Shown here piece after piece: positions 5,753 to 9,222 of a DNA stretch of 9,222 bases. The notes under the pieces were generated by a model. It had not been told where the DNA came from and made no database searches. It saw only the letters and a list, made by a program, of their open reading frames with translations. Position 1 is the first letter of the stretch, and every line of letters begins with the position of its first letter. The position numbers and the translations under genes are program-made. Origin of the DNA: Firmicutes bacterium UBA2595 (GTDB lineage: Bacteria; Bacillota; Thermincolia; Thermincolales; UBA2595); the NCBI GenBank assembly GCA_002339745.1, contig DDKP01000103.1, positions 31,289 through 40,510 on the forward strand. The letters are read 5' to 3'.

Positions 5753-6565
5753 TTATATTCCAAAGAATTTTTTATTTTTCGTGGTAAATGTTACTACTTC
5801 GCTGTAACCGGCCGCCTTCAACATATCTACAGCATCACCAAAATTGTACCCCACCTGTTCAGGCTTATGGGCATCGGAGCCCAAACTTACCGGAACTCCA
5901 TATGACCGGCAGATTTCAAGAAACTTGAGGGAGGGATATATCTCGCCCGCCGGCACCCGCAGGCCGGCGGTGTTAATTTCAATGCAGGTACCCGATTTGG
6001 CAATTTTCTTTACCGTTTTTTCGTAAAGCGGGACTAAATCCATGTCGGGCTTAAAACCAAATTTTTTGATCAGGTCGGGATGGGCCAGTATATCAAAGAG
6101 GCCGCTTTCCGCCGCCTGGCTGAGGGTTGAAAAGTACACTTCATATAGTTCGTTCATTTCCCACTTGGCATACTCGTCAATGTACCTGGAATTATCAAAC
6201 CCCCACCCGTTAAGAAAATGGACAGAACCCAGAACATAATCAAAATCATACTTGTTGAGGATTGCCGCCAGTTTATCCTCCATACCGGCTGTGTAGTCGG
6301 CCTCGATACCTAGTTTAATTGGAAAAGGACGGTATTTCTTCTGTACTTCCCTGACTCCTGCCACGTAATCCGCCAGCTCTTCCTCCCGCATGGCGATTGA
6401 CAGGTCACGCTTTTCAACCGGGAAGAAGTACATGGGGGCATGGTCGGCAAAACCTATCTCCCGCAGGCCTTTTGCTATTGCCTGTTCGACGTATTCTTCC
6501 ATCTCTCCCACGGCATGGCCGCACATCCTGGTATGAATATGATAATCCACTGGCAATGGAATCAC
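5753..6565 (-). CDS. PHP-domain phosphoesterase, histidinol-phosphatase (HisJ/HisK) type
   Basis: A cytoplasmic metal-dependent phosphatase of 270 residues. The nearest known role is histidinol-phosphate to histidinol, the penultimate step of histidine synthesis. All PHP metal-site motifs are seen: DYHIHTRMCGH (7-17), ADHAPM (40-45), LGIEADY (85-91), GSVHF.NGWGFDN (113-125), AHPDL (161-165), IEINTAGLR (195-203) and GSDAHKPEQVGY (229-240). The KLGIEADY and GSVHFLNGW blocks favour HisJ over DNA-polymerase-type PHP domains. There is no other his gene nearby. Its GTG overlaps the stop of the VWA gene as GTGA, so translation is probably coupled. The Shine-Dalgarno AGAAGGTGAT (6570-6561) is badly placed for that GTG but ideal for the TTG at 6556, three codons in, so the true protein may start at MPVDYHIHT. 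The family is sure, the substrate is inferred. Confidence 0.9.
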   Translation of the reverse strand: MIPLPVDYHIHTRMCGHAVGEMEEYVEQAIAKGLREIGFADHAPMYFFPVEKRDLSIAMREEELADYVAGVREVQKKYRPFPIKLGIEADYTAGMEDKLAAILNKYDFDYVLGSVHFLNGWGFDNSRYIDEYAKWEMNELYEVYFSTLSQAAESGLFDILAHPDLIKKFGFKPDMDLVPLYEKTVKKIAKSGTCIEINTAGLRVPAGEIYPSLKFLEICRSYGVPVSLGSDAHKPEQVGYNFGDAVDMLKAAGYSEVVTFTTKNKKFFGI

Positions 6566-6570
6566 CTTCT
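6561..6570 (-). promoter_or_regulatory. Shine-Dalgarno that decides the start of the PHP phosphatase
   Basis: AGAAGGTGAT on the minus strand differs by one base from the ideal AGGAGGTGAT. It overlaps the end of the VWA gene and the GTG at 6565 itself. Measured from GAAGG, the TTG at 6556-6554 is 8 bases away, the usual optimum, while the GTG at 6565 leaves no proper spacing. The later GTG at 6550 would be 14 away. Confidence 0.55.
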
Positions 6571-8070
6571 CCGCATTCTGCCGAAAAGATCGCCGGCAAT
6601 ATCTATCCCCTTCAAATCCTTGCTCAAAAGGATCTCGTCCGAAAAAACCTCCACCGGAGCCGTTGAAATATCGCCATAGTTTACCATTACGGTAATGGTC
6701 CGGAAGCTTTTAGCCCTCTTCTGCTGCTGGTATGTATCCAGAAACTCCGGGCTGACTCTAGAGACCCCGTCGGTGATAAAGACAATATCGCCCCCACGGT
6801 ATTTGTCTTTCTCCAGGCACCTCACCGCTTCCTGCAGGGGTTTTTCAAAATCCGTGCCTGCGGAACAGAGAAAATGCTCCCCGATTTCCACCAATTGTCC
6901 AAAGGTACAGCGCCCCCGCGGAACTTCAAACACCTTCAACTCATCCTCCGGACCGCCAAACATTATCACCACAAAATCCCGTTTTTGACCGGCGGCAATT
7001 TCCATTAAAGCAATTGCAATGGCTTTGGCAGTTTCTTCCTTCGGCCCCTGCATCGAACCGGAATTATCGATACAGATTACCAGGCTGCCTCTTCCCTTGC
7101 GGCGCTTTCCCTTCATGTCATACAAACACAGGGCCTCTTCTGCGTACCTTTTTTGGAAACCTGGTCTTTTCAACGGATCAAAATAATCAACCCATTCTTC
7201 AGGAACGACCATGGACAAGTCATCACCGTAATCAATGCCCCGAATTTCTGTAGTATCCTCAATAAACGCAGAGCCGGACTTCTGTTCCCTGACTTCTCTG
7301 AGCCTTCCGACTCTCTGGGCCAGTCTCTTCAGTTTAGGCGAATTAAGGTAGTTTTCGACCAGCTTCAGGTGCGAACTTAAGTCCCCTCTTGTCCAGGTAC
7401 CCTTATTATCGCCTAAACCCTCTGCTCCCGACTCAAACCGGCCCTCTTTTTCACCTTTTTTGCCGTCGCCCGAACTCGCGAGGTTTTTCTGTCCGGAGGT
7501 ATTCCACAGCATATTCAGCCGCGCGGCAAGGGCCCTCAAATTTTTATTTTTTTGTTCGGCCACCAGATTCCACTGGTCGGCTGATTCCCGGTAGAGGCGG
7601 GCGGCATCCTCTCTGGCTTCGGCGGCCGCTATGCCGGTTATCTTTTGAGCCACCTTCACCTGCAGTAAAGCGTCTCTTAATTCGTCTTCCAAGCTGCTTA
7701 TTTCGTTGGCCACATCAATGATTTCATGATTTAGAACGTGGAAAACAAGTTCGGCAAAATACATGGAAACCATCGCCGACCCGACCGGGTCCCGCCTCGT
7801 AAACACTCTTGCCCTCTTGAACTCCCGGTTCTTCATTAACTGATCAAGAATCAGGCGGTTGAGCCTGGCGCCGGGGGATACCTCCGGAATCGGCAGAAGC
7901 GCGGGCATTTCCTGAAAAAGGGCATAGAAAATATCCTGTAGGAGGAAAGGAAATGAACTGAGTATCTTCTCCCGTTCATCCCTGAGCTCTCTGAATACCG
8001 CTGAATTCTGTACCATCCGGTCAAATTCAACGGGAACTCTGACATCAATCACGTGCCTTCGTCCGACCAT
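6562..8070 (-). CDS. viaA: ViaA-type von Willebrand factor A (VWA) domain protein
   Basis: A 502-residue cytoplasmic partner protein for the MoxR ATPase encoded just before it. The N-terminal part is helical and holds a likely coiled coil (about 120-185), then a Gly/Lys/Glu-rich linker (about 192-230). The segment TEIRGIDYGDDLSMVVPEEW (274-293) precedes the C-terminal VWA domain (about 327-500). The metal-ion-dependent adhesion site is complete: DNSGS (Asp335, Ser337, Ser339), Thr406 in AGTDFEKPL, and Asp434 in FITDG. The C-terminus LFGRMRRR resembles the Arg-rich end of E. coli ViaA. In E. coli, ViaA stimulates the RavA ATPase and the pair affects respiratory complexes, membrane lipids and aminoglycoside sensitivity. 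ATG start with AGGTG 6 bases upstream, 9 bases after the ATPase stop. Overall likeness to ViaA is strong at the C-terminus and weaker at the N-terminus. Confidence 0.85.
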   Translation of the reverse strand: MVGRRHVIDVRVPVEFDRMVQNSAVFRELRDEREKILSSFPFLLQDIFYALFQEMPALLPIPEVSPGARLNRLILDQLMKNREFKRARVFTRRDPVGSAMVSMYFAELVFHVLNHEIIDVANEISSLEDELRDALLQVKVAQKITGIAAAEAREDAARLYRESADQWNLVAEQKNKNLRALAARLNMLWNTSGQKNLASSGDGKKGEKEGRFESGAEGLGDNKGTWTRGDLSSHLKLVENYLNSPKLKRLAQRVGRLREVREQKSGSAFIEDTTEIRGIDYGDDLSMVVPEEWVDYFDPLKRPGFQKRYAEEALCLYDMKGKRRKGRGSLVICIDNSGSMQGPKEETAKAIAIALMEIAAGQKRDFVVIMFGGPEDELKVFEVPRGRCTFGQLVEIGEHFLCSAGTDFEKPLQEAVRCLEKDKYRGGDIVFITDGVSRVSPEFLDTYQQQKRAKSFRTITVMVNYGDISTAPVEVFSDEILLSKDLKGIDIAGDLFGRMRRR

Positions 8071-8079
8071 AAATCACAC

Positions 8080-9210
8080 CTAAATAGTTCTTGCCTCCAG
8101 CCCGAGACACTCCTTGATTATTGCCGCGTGGATCTCTTCAACCCTTTTCGCAGCGTCAGCCAGGACCGAACTGGGTACGCCGGACAGCTCCTTAAGCTCC
8201 CGCAGCCGGTCTTCAATTTCCACAAGCCTGGCGTTGATTTCCCCGCCCATGGCCTGCTTCCTGCCCCTGTCGTCGAGGGATTCAAATTTCGCCCTGATCT
8301 GACGAGCCTCTTTTAAGAGCTCGGCAGCCTGGACTTCGACTGTTAGTTTTACAGTATATAGTATCTCCTCAAATACCTTCTTATCCGCCGGCTGAATCCA
8401 GAAAATGTCGCGCAGCACATTCAGGTCCTCGATGCCGACCTTTTTCCGGCCCCTTAAAAAGGCATGAGCCTGGAGGACTTTTCTGCTTTCCTTAAAACGG
8501 CGGTCGGAGATATTCACGCCGGCTTTCCTGAGTTTAATTACAATACTTATTACCCTATTGACAACATCCTCGGGAACTTCCACCTGTCCCACCCCGGCCT
8601 GCCACCGGCGAAGCTCCCTTAAGGTATAACAGGTCCGCGGTTTATCCGGGGTAGTCAGTTCAAAAAGCTGCCGGAGATTACCGACATCTTTTATGTAATC
8701 CACCTCATACCGAAATAAAAACCGGTCATAAAATGCCTGCAGTTCCTCCCCCGCTTCCACGGGAATTTCGTTGGTAGCCCCAACCATCATAATAAGAGGT
8801 ACGGTTACCATCTCTGGCCCGTTGTAATAGCGCCTTTCATTCAGTATAGTCAGGATGGTATTGGCACAGCTACTGTTGGAATTAAAGATTTCATCCAGGA
8901 AAACAAAATGGGCATCGGCAATTTTACCGGTCAGAACCCGTTTGTATTCGTCTTTCTCCAGCCCTTTCAGAGAAACGGAACCTATGATTTCGTCAGGCTT
9001 GGTAAACTTGGTCATCAGGTAGGAGAAATACCGTCCCCCCCTTAACCTGCTGCCGAACTCGTTGACCAGCATACTCTTGGCGGTACCAGGGGGTCCTATA
9101 AACAGGACATGCTGCCCGGTAAGCATCCCTAAAAACAAGCCGTCTATCAGTTCCTTCCTCTCCAGGACAATCTCGGACAGCTCGCCCCTTATCTGTTTAA
9201 TCTTGGGCAA
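8080..9210 (-). CDS. ravA: RavA-type MoxR AAA+ ATPase (5' end may lie beyond the window)
   Basis: A AAA+ ATPase of the MoxR family, RavA branch, thought to act as a remodelling chaperone together with the VWA protein encoded next. Motifs in order are Walker A GPPGTAKS (39-46), FSYLMTKFTKPDEIIGS (62-78), Walker B VFLDEI (103-108), sensor 1 GATNEIP (144-150), Arg finger region YDRFLFRYEVD (161-171) and sensor 2 SDRRFKES (235-242). A C-terminal helical part (about 285-365) is likely coiled coil. It lacks the long LARA-type insertion as far as I can see, and at 376 residues is shorter than E. coli RavA (about 498). The start given is a TTG. The frame stays open to base 9222 (codons for G, K, K, T before it) and no full ribosome binding site is visible, so a few further residues are possible. 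Residue numbers count from this TTG. Confidence 0.88.
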   Translation of the reverse strand: MPKIKQIRGELSEIVLERKELIDGLFLGMLTGQHVLFIGPPGTAKSMLVNEFGSRLRGGRYFSYLMTKFTKPDEIIGSVSLKGLEKDEYKRVLTGKIADAHFVFLDEIFNSNSSCANTILTILNERRYYNGPEMVTVPLIMMVGATNEIPVEAGEELQAFYDRFLFRYEVDYIKDVGNLRQLFELTTPDKPRTCYTLRELRRWQAGVGQVEVPEDVVNRVISIVIKLRKAGVNISDRRFKESRKVLQAHAFLRGRKKVGIEDLNVLRDIFWIQPADKKVFEEILYTVKLTVEVQAAELLKEARQIRAKFESLDDRGRKQAMGGEINARLVEIEDRLRELKELSGVPSSVLADAAKRVEEIHAAIIKECLGLEARTI

Positions 9211-9222
9211 TGTTTTTTTCCC

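Noticed and set aside
5732..5755. Possible terminator after the phosphatase gene
   Set aside because: The stem is only about 5 bp with a G-U pair and the following T run is interrupted by A. Too weak to call, and it overlaps the candidate -35 of the next gene.
5947..5970. GC-rich inverted repeat CCGCCGG/CCGGCGG
   Set aside because: It lies inside the phosphatase gene over conserved codons (TAGLRVPAGE), and the GC-rich codons for Gly, Pro and Ala explain it.
6562..9210. Reading the MoxR-VWA pair as an anti-phage defence system
   Set aside because: The two proteins fit the RavA-ViaA housekeeping type, sit beside core cell-wall genes, and have no nuclease, protease or integrase neighbours in the window.

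Overview
The window carries one tightly packed block of minus-strand genes from what looks like a Gram-positive, spore-forming Firmicute. A Clostridia/Peptococcaceae-type relative is the best guess. The reasons are the order mraZ-rsmH-ftsL-spoVD/ftsI-murE, PASTA domains on the penicillin-binding protein, a SpoVD-like cysteine pair in that protein, strong AGGAGG-type ribosome binding sites, frequent TTG/GTG starts and moderate GC content. No species can be named from this sequence. I see no convincing plus-strand gene, RNA gene, CRISPR array, insertion sequence or phage element.

Reading in the direction of transcription (right to left), the first unit is a RavA-type MoxR AAA+ ATPase (8080-9210, reading frame open to the window edge), a ViaA-type von Willebrand A protein (6562-8070) and a PHP-family histidinol-phosphatase-like enzyme (5753-6565). 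Gaps are 9 bases and then a 4-base GTGA overlap, so the three are probably co-transcribed and translationally coupled. Next comes a YdjM/YfhP-type membrane metal-dependent hydrolase (4669-5652), which has its own candidate extended -10 promoter. It ends in a strong intrinsic terminator whose stem contains the stop codon.

The AT-rich gap 4381-4668 then holds the control region of the division and cell wall (dcw) cluster. It has three AGTGG boxes at exact 10-bp spacing that match the known MraZ operator pattern, an inverted AAAGTGG copy nearer the gene, and two alternative promoters. MraZ (3943-4380) is the cluster autorepressor, RsmH (2956-3918) methylates 16S rRNA, FtsL (2468-2953) is the bitopic divisome protein, and the class B penicillin-binding protein (278-2407) is the septal/spore transpeptidase. 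The first 18 codons of murE (1-54) close the window. Between the transpeptidase gene and murE lies an unusually long 223-base gap with a 15-bp stem-loop and a weak candidate promoter.

Nothing here is clearly a new system. The points most worth a second look are the RavA-ViaA-phosphatase unit, the MraZ operator with its opposed fourth copy, the cysteine pair beside the transpeptidase active site, and the stem-loop before murE.
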